Shown in pieces: positions 47,871 through 61,142 of a stretch of 64,000 nucleotides of DNA. Position 1 is the first letter of the stretch; each line of letters begins with the position of its first letter. The notes under the pieces are model-generated. The model did not search any database, had not been told where the DNA came from, and was given only the letters and a program-made list of their open reading frames with translations. Origin of the DNA: Gymnorhina tibicen (lineage: Eukaryota; Chordata; Aves; Passeriformes; Artamidae); the NCBI GenBank assembly GCA_013399875.1, contig VXAZ01007544.1, positions 591,155 to 655,154 on the forward strand. Reading direction: 5' to 3'. A program made the translations under genes and the position numbers.

Positions 47871-48310
47871 GAACAGACCAAGTGACCTCAGCCACTCCTC
47901 ATACGGCTTCCCCTCAAGGCCCTTCACTATCCTGTTACCCTCTTTTGGACACTCTCTAGTAGCTTAATGTCTTTCTTATATTGTGGCACCCCAAACTGCC
48001 CCCAGCACTCGAGGTGAGGCCGCCCCAGTGCAGAGCAGAGCAGGACAATCCCCTCCCTTGCCCGGCTGGTGATGCTGTGCCTGATGCCCCCCAGGACAGG
48101 GTTGGCCCTCCTGGCTTCCAGGGCACTGCTGGCTCATGTTCAACTTGCCATCGAGCAGGACCCCCAGGTCCCCTTCCTCATGCTGCTCTGCACCCTCTCA
48201 TTCCCCAGCCAGTCTGTCCATCCAGGGTTGCCCCATCTCAGGTGCAGAATCCGGCACTTTCCCTTGTTGAACTTCATATGTTTGGTGATTGCCCATCTCT
48301 CATGTGTACA

Positions 48311-51300
48311 TTGTTTTATGAACCTCACTTTATTCTTCCAAAGTTTGAGTTTCCTCCTTGTTATCTCTGCCATTTCATTAATAAATAAATTTCCTGCCTT
48401 TTCTTTCAATGTGATCCTAGCCCCCTTTAAAGATCCTGACATTTCTTCAATCTTTCCTTCACCTATGTCTTAAGAAATTGTTTGAATAAGACCAAAACAT
48501 GCTTTATATCACTGAATACTGGACCAGTTTATCAGAAATTATTATTCAGATATGTATTATGCTACCGAGTATTTTATTGTTCTTCACACTACTAGCAGGA
48601 GACTAGAATCTTTCGTTCTCTCCATCAACTCAGGAAATGCAAACCTACTGTTAGCTGCCACTTCAACACATGTTGTAACAGTGTTGGTGCAGTTTCAGTC
48701 AGTGCTATATTTACTAGTTTCTCTAAATGATTGAAGTGGAAAGTGATAAGGTATATGAGTGTACATTTATTATTATGTTAACTTTGTGAAATATGAGATT
48801 AATTGAAGGATTAGTTCCAAAGTACTCTAGTCCTGAGTTTGCAGATTGCATGTGAAGTGGACAAAAAACCTTCCTCCATTTATAGTGCAATGCTCTTATA
48901 GTCAAGCAGGTAACTTTACAGGTAGAAGATAGAAATTAGGTATTTTTATCTCAACATGGCTTGAAACACTGAACCTCCAGTTAAAATTGTATAGGTGAAT
49001 TTTCTATAGATTTACTCCACAGTCCTCATTACTTCATAAATGTAAAAACACATGTGACCTGTTGATTTGCTCCACTAACTGATAAAATTGCTAAAAAGCT
49101 GTGCAGTGAGTCACTGGAACAAAATATTTAAAACAGTGGGTAGGAACAACAAACAAACTTTCACACCTATTTCCTTCTGGATTTTGGCTAAACAAGAGGA
49201 TGGTAAAATGATTTGTAAGTAAATGTAAAATGCTCTAAAATGGAAATACCTGACATTTGACAAAAAAAGGCAGGAAATCTGGAGCAAAACTATTCACAGT
49301 ACATTACTTGTGTTCAAAATGCCCTGGCATTTGTTCCATTATCTGCTCAGTGTTCATTTTGCAACAAAATACATTTTCCATCCACTATAGGTAAAATGAT
49401 TAACAATCTTTTCAATGTTGCAAGAAATATTGTTGTCTGAAAAGGAGATTATTTGTTAGTGGAATATTTTTCCTCCATCTTTGCAGATTTTGTGGTTTGT
49501 TGTTTGAATTTTTACCCCATACAAGGTTTTCCTCGCCTTACTCTTTTGGACCTGTTGCTTTATACTAAAAAACTAATAAATCTATTTTGGAGCTCCATGT
49601 AGTCATGAAAAGAAAAGGAAAATGGTGAACTTTGATATTTTCTTTCCTCAATGCAATAATGTACAATTTCCTGTCTTACCTTCAGCACTGTTTTCATTTA
49701 CATTATACTTTTTATTTTACAGCAGGGCAAGCAAAAATAAAATACATTACTAGTTTCCTATTACCTTCCTGCACATGCTAGTGGAAGAGCACAATGCTGC
49801 CTTTACATGAAAATGAAATCCCAAGCTTATCTCTTTTCAACATTAATGGCAAACTTGCTGACCAATGTATTAAAATTATATACAAGAAAAACTGCTTCCT
49901 TGGCTGTTCATATTGAGTCAATTTCATTATGATTCTATATCTGAAAGTGCAGACTGCAAAATGCAGGGTTTCAAACTCAAATAACATATTAATATTTACA
50001 GAAAATATATGTCTTTAGATATTTGGGACTAATGTTTTCCAGGATTCAGTGTTCACTGAATTCAACAGTAATCTTGCCCATGACCAATGGGAACAGAATG
50101 TCATGGTCATGTCAGCCTCTGACCCATTTCCTGATTTGTCCTGATACCTTAAGGAGATTCTTCCCTAAGAACTAGTTTCTGTTTCTATAAAGAGGTTGTG
50201 AAGGGTTGATTAGCTGCTTTTGCTGCAACATGGTGAGATGTAGAGCTATCTGAATTGGCTGTACTTCACTCTAGCTTCTTTGATGATAGACACTGTTTTA
50301 GAACTCCTTCATGAAGAATTGTGCCCTGTACATGCAATTTTGCCTACACATTTGGCCAGTAGATGATTCGGGTTTCAGATTTTATTGTTTTGTAGGATCC
50401 ATAACTTCCTAAGTTCCTAAGACTAAATCCCATATAAACCTTAAGCAGTATGATATTTAGCACTACATTGTTTGCAATATAGGCACTCAGTGTTGGGAGC
50501 AGATGCCTTTGACACCCGTCTCCTGTAGAAGTTTTAGTTATGTATTGGGATTTTAAATATACAGGATGCTAAATGCTTGCATGCCTCAGTCAGTAAAAAA
50601 CAAGTGTTTCAAATCCTATGCAATCTGACATATTCAGCTGGATCTGCATTTTTTTACCCAGACACAGGACCACAGACCAGCCAACTAGACCAGTCCCTAT
50701 GCAGTCATTTTCGGAAAAAATTCGCTCTGGGGAAAATGTTCATACCCAGTGTGTTCTTACCAAAATTCATTTTCTCTGTGACGTAGGAGGGGAGATCTTT
50801 GGTACCTGCAGATTCAGAGCTGGTGCCTAACCTCTGAGGTTAGAACCCCAGGACTTTTTATTTTGGCGTTGTTATCTACATTTTGTCTAAGACATCATCA
50901 TCAAGTAGAAAGATAATGATGGCAGTGCTTTCTAGAGTTCAGCCATCGTAAGTGTTAGATTAAGTTGCATACCTAAAATTCACACAACACTTGTGTTGTA
51001 ATTTACTTTTTTCCCACCTGCATCTTCTGGTGCTTAAAAACCCAGCATCAGCATACAAGGTATGGGTCACCTTCTTCCTTTAAAGTGGGAGTTGTGAATC
51101 CTTCAGCTTAAGGATTCACAAATGATTCAAATTGAAGATTATCCAGATATTTTGTTTCTGGAATCAGGACTTCAAGATTTGGAGAAAGAGGACATTGGAA
51201 TATTGTATTAAAACCACAAAAGGGTACCATCATTGGAAGTGTCTCTGACTGACACTTTTTATGTTAAGTTTTTATGTTTTTAACTTCATAATGATAAAGC

Positions 51301-52972
51301 CAGATATCTCATTTAGATACTTCATAAACATGAGATGAGTTATCTTCTTGGGAAGTAACTTTACAATCACTATAAGGGGAGCTTAGTGTGATTGGCTTCA
51401 GATATAGAAACTATATTCTTTATATCTAAAGTTTGATAGTTTTTGGGTTTTGCTTTCTATTTTAAGATATGATGCATCACATGACTGAACCTGGCCAGAC
51501 TCAGGTACACCTAACAAGAACTCTGTGCCAGCTTGTGATTTGTACTGACAACCCTCAGCTCTGCAAGGATTGTCAAAAAGGCTGCCTGCAAAGCTGGCAG
51601 TCCTCCAATCTGTCCCTCTGTTTGTGATAAAGATTAAGGTATGCCTGGAGACCTCTGATAGCTGTATGCAAGTAAAAAGCATATTATCAGGTCTGACAGA
51701 AGAGCAAAAAAAGGTAGAACTACAAAGAGAAAATGGAACCCCCTCAAGCATGAACTGAAAAGTTGAGGCTGATGGGTAGAAACCTCGCAGATTTGTAAAT
51801 GATAGCAAAGAAGTGTCTGAAATCATAGTCCCCACAAGCTTAGTGCTTCTCAGTCTGTAATCAGAACAAGCCTCAGGCTTATAGGTTTGGACAGACATTT
51901 GTTGCAGGACTGTCTTTAATTGCCTGCACCTGATTCAATAGTTTCTTCAGTCATCATTGTGCATCATTCATCACTGCCCCCAAAGAAATAACCTCCAGCA
52001 ACAGAGATCAGTGGTTTGAAAGTAAAAAGTTTTGATGTACATTTAAACAATTGAAGGTTTTTCAGCTTTTTATTTGCACTCCATCTGTAACAACTACCTT
52101 CTTTATGAGCAAGAGTGTTATTGCAGACAATTATACTTTAAACAAAGCTAAAGGGGATGAAATTGAATATGAGTGTTCAAGAACCAAGTATCCCACTTTA
52201 TGTTCTTGTTTTGCTAAAGATAACTGGATCAACACTTCCACAAGTTGCATGCTCAGGTGCCCTCTTGAGAGATTATCTTATTTTGCATACGTATACGTGT
52301 ATATCAAGACTATAAGATGTTTTTCCTTGGTACCCTTTTAGGCTTGACTTTAACAATAGGTAAATAAGTATGTACTGTACAACTCTAATTGTAATTATTT
52401 TTAATTCAGGAAAATATATAAAACCATATCAGAAGTTAGCATCTTATTTTGCTAAGTGCTGCATAAAAACTCTAGGAAAGCAGTTTCAGTGCAGAAGTTT
52501 ATAAATTAAATCACTTCATGCAAATCTGTTATTCAGAGCTCAAGGGAATCAGAAATGATTTGTAGGATCAAACAGGGCAGAGACCCTGTTGGTAAACAGA
52601 ACTTCAGTTCTGGAAAATGTATAAGCAGTCCCAAATGAACTCTTTTATCTTGTTTCAATTTGGTTTATATTTCTCCACCGTGAACTCTGTAGTCCAGATA
52701 GGTTTTTCTCCCTCTTATTTGTTGAGCTGACCACAGCTGTCAGGAAGGAAAGCTTCTCAGCTACAGATAAATCCTAGTTAGTCTGGAAAAAAATGCACTG
52801 GAGAACAGGTACCACGCAAGGTAGTCCAGGAACCTGTTATAATTTTAAAACTTCATGAACTCCTAACTCAATAACTGTTATTGACAATATCTGCAATCAC
52901 ATGTTTCAAGTAAAACATCGTTGGCCAAACCAAGATTGGGTTTCACAGGTGATGTGAATGTAGATAACAAGT
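48311..52972. other. AT-rich unique DNA, no gene seen
   Basis: No assignable element. It holds one of the longest open frames in the window, 166 codons on the minus strand at 51398-51898, with no recognised domain, signal peptide or splice partner. The opposite strand of the same interval is open for 62 codons (51570-51758). Neither can be called a gene. Confidence 0.5.
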
Positions 52973-53402
52973 AGAATCATGGAATCATGGAATTGTGTAG
53001 GTTGGAAAAGACCTTTAAGATCATCTGGTGCAACCATTAACATGACACTTCCAAACTTTGCCATGTCTCTAAGTGCTACATCTACCACACATCTTTTAAA
53101 TATCTCCAGAGATGGTGACTCCACCACTTCCCTGACCAGCCTGCTGCAATATTTGACAACCCTTTCCGTGAAGAAATTTTTCATGATATCCAAACTAAAC
53201 CTCCTCTGGTGCAACTTGAAGCCTTTTCCTCTTGTACTATTCCTTGTTAAGTGGGAGAAGAGCCCGAACCCTAACGGGATACAATCTTTTTTCAGGCAGT
53301 TGCAGAGAGCAATAAGGTCTTCCCTGAGCTGCTTTTTCTCCAGGGTAAACAACCCTTAGCTGCTCCTCATCAGAGCTATGCCTGGGTTGGGCCTGAAGAG
53401 CA
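52973..53402 (-). mobile_element. CR1 LINE, 5'-truncated, minus orientation
   Basis: The left end is the reverse of a CR1 3' tail with repeated ATCATGGA units, followed by 'GTAGGTTGGAAAAGACCTTT' and 'AAGATCATCTGGTGCAACC'. The 3' UTR and the end of ORF2 follow, including 'GACTCCACCACTTCCCTG' and 'AGGTCTTCCCTGAGCTGC'. The 3' tail differs in sequence from the 22-kb copy, pointing to a different CR1 subfamily. The 126- and 148-codon frames over it are CR1 text, not host genes. Confidence 0.96.
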
Positions 53403-53403
53403 T

Positions 53404-53457
53404 CCTGCAGTGAGGAACCCCCCTGCAGTGAGGAACCTCCCTGCAGTAAGCTGGAAT
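53404..53457. repeat. 18-bp tandem repeat, three copies
   Basis: CCTGCAGTGAGGAACCCC and two slightly diverged copies begin at 53404, 53422 and 53440, immediately after the CR1 body. Confidence 0.92.
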
Positions 53458-56400
53458 AAGTACTGGTTTGGCAGTGACCTCATGTTGAAAATGCATTTCT
53501 TTACCCTCATCATAATCACTACTGAATGCAGACAGCATCGATCTCCTTTGCTGGTTCCCCACCCCACATAGAAGAACAGTCTTGCTGAAGCTGTGTTCTC
53601 TGCCTGATAGTTTACTTACTCAAGTGCAGGCCTGTAATCTTCCCTGTACCAGCCCCTTTTTTTGCCCATCTTTCACCACGTACAATAAGTTTCTACAAGC
53701 AAGATCCATGTAACTTGCTAATGCGTGGCAAGTTTTTTTCTGCTAATAACAGATTGCAAGGATTGTCATCTTACTGACATTAATATGTTCCCCACTCCCA
53801 CTGAGCCACCCAATGAGGCCCTGACAGCTGGCAGGAAACAGCCAGTTGGAGTAGACTCAACCTCCATTATTCCTTGGGACAATTCCTCCTTGAACTTGTT
53901 TTTTTTTTTCTGATTCACTATTATTTTCTGTCCTTGGGTTTTATATCTTTCTTATAGTCTTATTTTGAATCCTCTAGTTGATAACCATGAGTCTTTCAGT
54001 ATTCTTTCTGTGTTTTTGCTTTTCTTATCTTGCATAGCTTTACCTTATATTCTGTCCTACAGTTTAGGCAACACATTTCTTTGTAAAATTGAGCCAATAT
54101 GGCACAACTGTGAGTCACAAAATGGAATTCTCCATTACAGAGAGGTGACCCTCAAGGCTGTGGGTTAGCAGCTATTTGGAGTCCCTGTGTAGTAGTTTCT
54201 CTGGTATAGTCTTGACATTTGAAGAGGGTGTCATGCAGAAGAATGTTTTGAAAATATACAGGTTACTACCAGAATTGCAGTTGGTGTGTGAAGAATCATT
54301 TTGAGAGAAAGCACTGCAAAATGCCCATGCATCCCTGATGTTAGGAGCATGTTACTGTACTTGTAGGTGTCTGATCATAAGTGGCATGGGGCCCAAAATA
54401 CAGAGGAGCTTGTAAAACTGTTGAGGGACTATGCACAGGTTGCTAATCTGCCTTCAGATTTCCTTGATCTCTCCAAATCTCTTTCCCCTTTTCTTGTTTG
54501 TTTTAAGCAGGCAGCTGGCTCATATTCCCAGGTCTGCTGAAGCTGCCATTTCAGCTCTCTGGTCAGGTTTGCCCTAAAACTAACAACTCCTCAACTGCTG
54601 AAATGGACAAAGAATGCTAGAGCCTCCAATTCATCTTGTACTTTTCATTGTCTTTCATAGTCATGACTACAGGATGGAAAGGGACACCTTGCTGAGAAAC
54701 ACTCTGCTGTCAGAGCAATTTAAATTTTGCATCCCTTTGTCTTGGTGCTGGCTGTTCAAAAGATCTGGTAATAGCACACGTTCTTTCCAGGAACTTTGCA
54801 TGAACACCTGAAGAGATGTCCCTGAAGAAGGAGATGTAGAAGACACCGTGAGCTCTTACACTTCTTTAGTCAAGTTATCAGGATAGAAATACTCTGGGGG
54901 AATCTTTGGGGTATAATCACGGCCAAACAGAGGCAAAAAGACCATCTTGTTGTTTTCTTTCTTTTTTGCATTCATGGAGTCCCAGAGCCCAGCTTACACT
55001 GGCATATGCTATAAACTGAGGGGTTTGGAGCACTTCTAAATACCTAGTCCTGAGTGAGTATTCTGGCCACTTCCAATCCTACAGTGGAGCTATTCCATTC
55101 CGTGTGAAGTGGAAACAAAGGTCTAGAAACTGTACCTGCCCATCCACAGTTCTCTCCTCCTCTTCAGCCTTCCTCATATATTTTACTTTCTGTAAGAAGA
55201 AATCTTGGAATTGTGGGCTATAATGTAGTTGCAGAATGACCAGAGCTGCCTAGACTTTTCCAGGCGACAGAGTTTAATTTTTTTTCTACTTCTGCCTTTT
55301 GTGTGGCTGCTAGATGACTAAACAGTGTCAGATTAATGGAGGTAGTATTCATCAGAGTAAGCAGCTGGGCAGTGTATTCTTTGCACACACCTGGTGTGAA
55401 AGGAGAGAATTAGTCCCATAAGAGATATAATAGTAACATTTATTTTTGTCCACTCTGTGTAGGTGTTGTAGGATTTCTGTCCCAACTTTTTCTCTAAAAA
55501 TGAATCTGGTGTCATATTCTCTCTGTTCTTGCAAACAGAACTACTTGAAAAGTTAAAATAATTTCTATTTGTCACAAAATTTCTAGCTCCCTGGAGGTTT
55601 CACCCTGTTAGATTTAGAAGATGCTAACTTTGGTCTGTTTATAAAATATTTTGCTTAAATTAATATCTTTTTTACTGATGGCAAAAATGTGGGTTTTTAA
55701 AAATATTTTAAACATCTGACCAAAACTGATTCATTAATATTATGAGCAGAAAAACCTTCGCCATGCTCTTTTAAGATTGTCCAAAAAATGAGTCTAAATA
55801 TATTGTTGTCATTAAATAAGACTTAATCTTGAGATGACAATGAGTTGGATTTTTCTATTTATTTCGAATTCAGTAACTCATCACCTTCATATGGAATTAG
55901 AGTTGTAAAGAATGTCTGACAAACAAGCTCTGCTTTTCTGTTTAGAATAGGCTGCCTATTGATCTAAATTTTTTAAATTTGGTTTGATTTTTTGTCATAG
56001 AGTCTGGGTATTCTTCAACCCTGCTGAGTATCACCTCTCCAGGAATACGACAAAGAAAAGAGGAATATCAGATGGATACACTTGCAAAGCTACCATCATT
56101 TCACTCTAATGAAGTGAGGTTGAGCAGTAGTAGAGGGTCAGTAATTTCCTGAAGTGAAGAATAAAATATTTCATAACCTGTAGCTTTCACAGTATGTGAT
56201 ACATACATATAGTGTGCTGAATGTTACAGATGTGCTCTGAGCCTTCCTGGGAGTTTGTTGTACATTTTTTATGCCTTTTTTTGTGTGTAATGGCACAATT
56301 CCACATTACTGGTCTGTCGTCTTCAGGATGGTGGCATCCATTTCACAGTCTGACAGAAGTTACTTCCCATCTCCTGGTCTAAAAGTTCCTCTCCTTATGG

Positions 56401-59400
56401 GAAAGCTTTACTTCTCTCTCTCTTACATTAACACTGGGAACACTGTAGTTTTATTGGTTCCTCTGTTTTCTAGTGTTCATTTTTTATGTAGGCTATTTCA
56501 AAGCCTACAAAGTTCAAAGATAAGTCTAGAAACTGTACAACTTTCACAGTTCCACCAAATTTCAACAGCTCATAGCTATTTAGCTTATTTATAACTGTCT
56601 GGTAGACTGTTTTATGTTACTTTTACTTCAGGCTTTCACAGTTCCCAAGACAAATACTGCTGTTTATTGAAATGACCAGCAGAAGCACAGAGTAGCTTTA
56701 AAGATATTCATTTATTTATTTCATTTTTCTTCTATGAACTGGGTGTTCTTTCCAAACTGTTATTCATGTGAAAACCTCGATACAGTTCCTGAGAGAACTT
56801 TTTGAAGGTCAGCTAAGTACATATGAAGAATTAATAGGAAAGATTCACTTTTTGGTCATTTTTAGCAAATGAGCTTCTAGAAAAGGTGAGGTTGTTATCA
56901 TGTGCTCAACAATACAAGTGACATTTTGAAGGAACTTTACTTTCCCCTATGAAGAGAAATTCTTCAGGAACCACCAAAGGTAGTTTTCACTGGTATGACC
57001 ATGACAATTCTTTCCTGTATTACACTGCAAGATATTCCATGTAAGCTGACTGCCAGGAAACATGGTTATTTATCTGCTGAGATAGGGGAAGGTCATTGAC
57101 TTATGAATCAGTTTGAAGTTTAAGGAATGGGTACTGGACTAGAGAAACAGTTTGGCGCATAGAATGAAATCTCACTGAGACAGACAGTAGAAATATCTCC
57201 ACGATTATCAGAGATACAAGGGGACATAGCAATATAACTTGTTGAAATCTTTGTTATCTGTGCAATCTTACACGAAAAAGACAAAGAGAAATCTTAATGT
57301 TGATATACACAAACTGAAAATATAAAAACAGCCCTCTGGCATCACTTAGGTTTAGTGAGATAACGTCTGGACTGGAATGTTAGTATAGAGTCTGATCAGC
57401 AAAGATGTCAAGGAGAAAACATTGTATATAGAGCACTCCAGAGATATGAGATGGGAAGCACAGTGAGATTTTTCTTGGAAGGAAACAGATGTTGTAGGAG
57501 AAGTCTATCCTAGAACCTTGCACTACCAGGTAGATTATGTTTTTCTTTGACCACAGGATAAATATATTGGTAACAGCAACAAACATTCATTCCTTGATTA
57601 CTATTTGGAGAAACATTACAGAAACATTGGAAGTGTCTCTTGTTTTTAAAAAAATGTGATCCGGTTAAAGTGCAGAAGTAATAAAGGAAATAAAAAGGTA
57701 ACACAGATCAGTTATATTACATTTGATTCTAATTTGATTTTGACTAAGTCCCAAAGACTGATTTAAAAATTGAGATGGAGGGAAGATAATTTATGCAAAA
57801 GTGATCATGAAATTATAGTATTCGTGTTACTAAAGAGAAGAAACAACAGAATAATGGCAATGGGCTTTGAAAAGCCCAACAAAACAAAACAGACCTCAGA
57901 CTCAGGTTCTGTGGGTCAGCCCTGACATGAGAGTGTTTTCATGAGACAAGGACAGTTGTCAGCTTCTAAAAGAGAGAATGTTAAAAAAAAACCTTCTGAA
58001 TACACGGTCCATTAAACATAAAGGTGCAAATACCTTGAACCACTACCTCAAGAAAACTTTGTGCTGAATATTACTGAAACTGCAGATTAAACATGCTTTC
58101 TCAGTGCCTCTACCACTGTCTGTTATGAGATGGATCTTTCCTCTGAACCAGTGTGACAATTCTTCTATTCTCTTGATAGTGATTTACCTGCCTCAAAGAA
58201 AGTGAAGAATTATGTAGACGATAATCTAGCTGCCTATTCCAAGCACATAATCTAGATATTGTAACATTTAAAAAGGGCACATGGCCAACACAGGGTGATT
58301 CGAATCAACTTTTTTTTCCCACATTGTCACTGGTCCTTGAGTTCTGTGATAATGCAAATGCCATTTTTTTAAACTTCACCTTGAATTTACCATGCAATCC
58401 ATTAGGTCAGAAATCCATTAGGGCTATCAAGTCCCTTTCTCTAATGGCAGGAGTGGTTTTAACTCATTTTACTCATTCCCTGATAGGAAAACAAACCTAC
58501 TAAGAAAACCCCCAGATTAGCTTTATTTATCATTGTAATATTCTTTTTAGTGCTAATTTTAGTGCTTCATTTTTTTAAAAATAATTTTCCTTTATTTTAC
58601 TTACATCCAAACATTTCTATACTTTGTCTTTAATTCTTATGTAGTCAATATGAATAATTGAATCCTGCCCTCTTCATATTAGTACAATTACTTGCAGAAA
58701 GATATTGTGTCTTCTCTTGACATGTTTCTCTCATAAAAACCTCTCTGGTTTTCTCTTTTTTTTTTAATCCTGTCCCTGACTTTAGCTCTTTGTATTTTCC
58801 ATTACATTTATTACCATGCAGCTATGCTCTGAATTCTGTCTTTGTACCACTTTGTGTGAACTGCTGCAGAGGAGAAAAGGATTGCTTAAATCCATCCTAA
58901 CACTTCAAGATCATGAACATAGCTTTGATTGTTCTGGCAGTTCTCTTGAGATTAGTTTTAGGGGTTTTTTTAGAAATAATTTCAAAAATTAATGCTACTT
59001 CCTTTCTCCCACTAGGGTGGCTCTGTTGGCCTACTGCTCCATGGTTCAGTCTTGTACATCTCTTCAAGATGTACAGTTCAGCAGGTCAGTATATCTTGAT
59101 TGGCTGGTCAAAGCTTAAAAGCCTTATTTCTGAGAGTACAAAACTGCAGAGGATCCAGAGGTACAAAATTATTCACTGACGGCAAAATCCACCCATGCCC
59201 TATTATACCGAAAACATTCAATTTCATAGGTGTTGCAGCTGATAGAAAATTACGGTGGCCTTTACTATGGGAAGGGCATCTTCAGCATTCAAAGCCAAAT
59301 CACAAGACAGTTTTTAACATGAAGTGTTGGAAGACTTTGTCATTTTTATAGCAAGGTTTTTCTGACTGCGGTTCTCACATAAGATCTGGTTTGATAAAAC

Positions 59401-60468
59401 ATCACTGTTCCTTGAGTAAAGTCACAGAGACACTCCACCAATTCTTTAACCCTTCTCATGAACCATTTTCATGAACCTTAAAAACTATCAATTTTAATAT
59501 AGACACATAAGAAAATAGAACATTAGTTTATAAACATTTATACTCAGAAGAAAATAAAATTCACAGTGTACTGAAAAAAGTGTGAGGACCTAACACTTGT
59601 GGACTCAGTATGCAGTCATCAGACTCTCTTTATTAACCATGAGGGCTGCTAGGAAAGATACTCTTACTGGGTTTTGTGAATCAGCACTTCAAAGCGTAAC
59701 GTTAATTGTCTGATGTGTTTTATGACGTCTTGATGCACACCTCAAGCAGTTCTGGTATCATATTCTTATTAAAGATTTATTTAACCCTCTGTATTGCTCA
59801 GGCTTTAAACAGGAGTCAAGGGAGCTGATAATTTGAGGTCTCCTCAGCCCATATGGTGCTAGCCCTTCCGCCAGTAGTAACACAGAAGGTTTTGTTGCAG
59901 GCACAAGGAAGTAAGCTTCTCCAGGAGATATGAATAAGGTTGGGCTTCTTAACAGTGGGTAGTCAAAGGGCAAATGATGTTTATTTGAACATGTCAGTAA
60001 AATCATGTCAGTAGGGAAAAGAACAAATCAGATGGTGCTCAAGTGGAGGAGAGTCATGACCACCAGCTCGCTCTGCAATCAGCCAGAGTGGGAACCCCTG
60101 AGCGAGCAGCCATTTCTGCCTATTACCTGAATGTAGGCACAGCAGGCAAGTCATTTGTTCTGTACTCGGGCTTTTACACTGGAAAACCTCTATCCAATAA
60201 TCCTATTACAGCATTTCTGTTAAATTGTGCAGCCTACATGCCAGTCAGTGGGTTGTGCAAATACTCTTTTGTAGTTTTAGTTTTTTATTTTAATATTCAG
60301 ATTCAGATTTGCATGAATTCCCATGGTAAATTTGAATACACTAAATCTGAACAGGCTTTTTTATTATTATTATTTTACTGGAAATTTTTCCTGTCTCTGA
60401 AAATTTACTCTAAATGCATCAAAGCCTCTGAAAAACAACAACAACAAGAAAACCAACCAACCAGCTAA
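53458..60468. other. AT-rich unique DNA, no gene seen
   Basis: No gene or repeat family recognised. Frames of 60-141 codons occur, the longest being the plus frame 60043-60468, which runs up to the LTR edge. They lack recognisable domains. Simple CAA and CCAA-type units lie just before 60468. Confidence 0.55.
59053..59075. repeat. Perfect 9-bp inverted repeat, 5-base loop
   Basis: TGTACATCT, CTTCA and AGATGTACA form a perfect stem-loop with no visible context. Confidence 0.82.
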
Positions 60469-60473
60469 CCAAC
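60469..60473. repeat. Target-site duplication, left copy
   Basis: CCAAC directly precedes the LTR and is repeated directly after it at 61138-61142. Confidence 0.75.
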
Positions 60474-61137
60474 TGTGATGGTTTAGGCCAAATTCAGGGA
60501 AACGTCCAAAAGGAACGTCTCCTCGAAGGAAGGCAGGTTACAAACCACCCCTTCCCCCACTTGGGTTCGGGAAAAAAACAAATTTTCCTCAGAGGAAAGT
60601 GAAGGAGAAAATAAAACTATTTATTTAGCAAACACACAGGAAAACAATACTAATAATACTAAATAATAAAATCTCTCACTCTGGAGAGAAAACCTGAAAG
60701 ATTTTAGAGTCCTTCTGTGGGTGTGGTCTCTCTTCTCCTCCTCGGAGCTGGGTTGGCGTGGGGGGCCCCCCCTTCCAGGCCGGTGGAAGGTCCCCCAGTG
60801 GGGTTCTGATGTTCTGGTGTTCTGAACGAGTCCAGAAGAGAAGAAGGGAAAAAAAACGAAGTCCCAAGAGGAAAAAAAAACCTCAACTCTCCGTCCCTCT
60901 CCGAAGAAACAGAGCTGAAGAAAACTGACCGAAAAGACAGAAAAAAAGTGCTTCCCCTGCCCGCCGCAGAAGTAGCTAATCTCTGTGTCCTTGAAGCACA
61001 AACTGTTTTGAAAAGTTCGCTCAGTTTTTTTTTCCTCTGTCTCTTGCATCCAGTTTTAAAGGCATAGAAAGGCTCAGGAATCATGTCTGGGCATAGAGCA
61101 ATGGTAGGGGATACAACAGCACAGTCACCCCAAGACA
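60474..61137 (-). mobile_element. Complete solo LTR of an endogenous retrovirus, minus orientation
   Basis: The 664-bp element is bounded by inverted TG...CA termini. On the minus strand it starts TGTCTTGGGGTGACTGTGCT and ends TTTGGCCTAAACCATCACA. Perfect 5-bp direct repeats (CCAAC) flank it, as in ERVL-type integrations. On the minus strand it has a TATA-like TTTAAAACT (plus about 61053-61061), then a purine-rich, GC-richer central region, then AATAAA (plus 60620-60625) about 145 bases before the 3' edge. The termini resemble songbird LTRs I know. No internal retroviral sequence is present, so two LTRs have recombined. Minus frames of up to 145 codons inside it are low-complexity translations, not genes. 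Confidence 0.92.
60620..60625 (-). promoter_or_regulatory. LTR poly(A) signal
   Basis: AATAAA on the minus strand lies where the end of the R region is expected in this solo LTR. Confidence 0.6.
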
Positions 61138-61142
61138 CCAAC
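61138..61142. repeat. Target-site duplication, right copy
   Basis: CCAAC matches the 5 bases before the LTR exactly. Confidence 0.75.

Larger units (their letters stand above)
47626..48310 (-). mobile_element. CR1 LINE, 5'-truncated, minus orientation
   Basis: The left end (AACCATAGAATTATAGAATA) is the CR1 3' terminus in reverse. The body follows well-known avian CR1 text in reverse: 'CCTGGGGAGCCTGTTCCAGT', 'CCCAGCACTCGAGGTGAGGC', 'CTGGCTCATGTTCAACTTGC' and 'TTGTTGAACTTCATATG'. It is better preserved than the 13-kb copy. An 18-bp perfect tandem duplication lies inside (47757-47792). The single ambiguous base N at 47870 is also inside, in a C-run where sequencing or assembly is error-prone. 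The 67-135-codon frames here are CR1-derived on either strand. Confidence 0.97.

Noticed and set aside
47981..48473. 100-135-codon frames on both strands
   Set aside because: They fall largely within the minus-strand CR1 and overlap one another. The sequence is CR1 text.
52906..53359. 148-codon minus and 126-codon plus open frames
   Set aside because: Both lie over the CR1 copy at 52973-53402 and reflect its 3' region in either direction, not a host gene.
60043..60468. 141-codon plus frame ending beside the LTR
   Set aside because: Its second half is translated from AT-rich and CAA-repeat sequence and there is no recognised domain. Treated as chance.
60621..61141. 142- and 145-codon minus frames
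   Set aside because: They lie inside the solo LTR and translate purine-rich and homopolymer tracts (Phe-, Ser- and Lys-rich), with no protein family resemblance.
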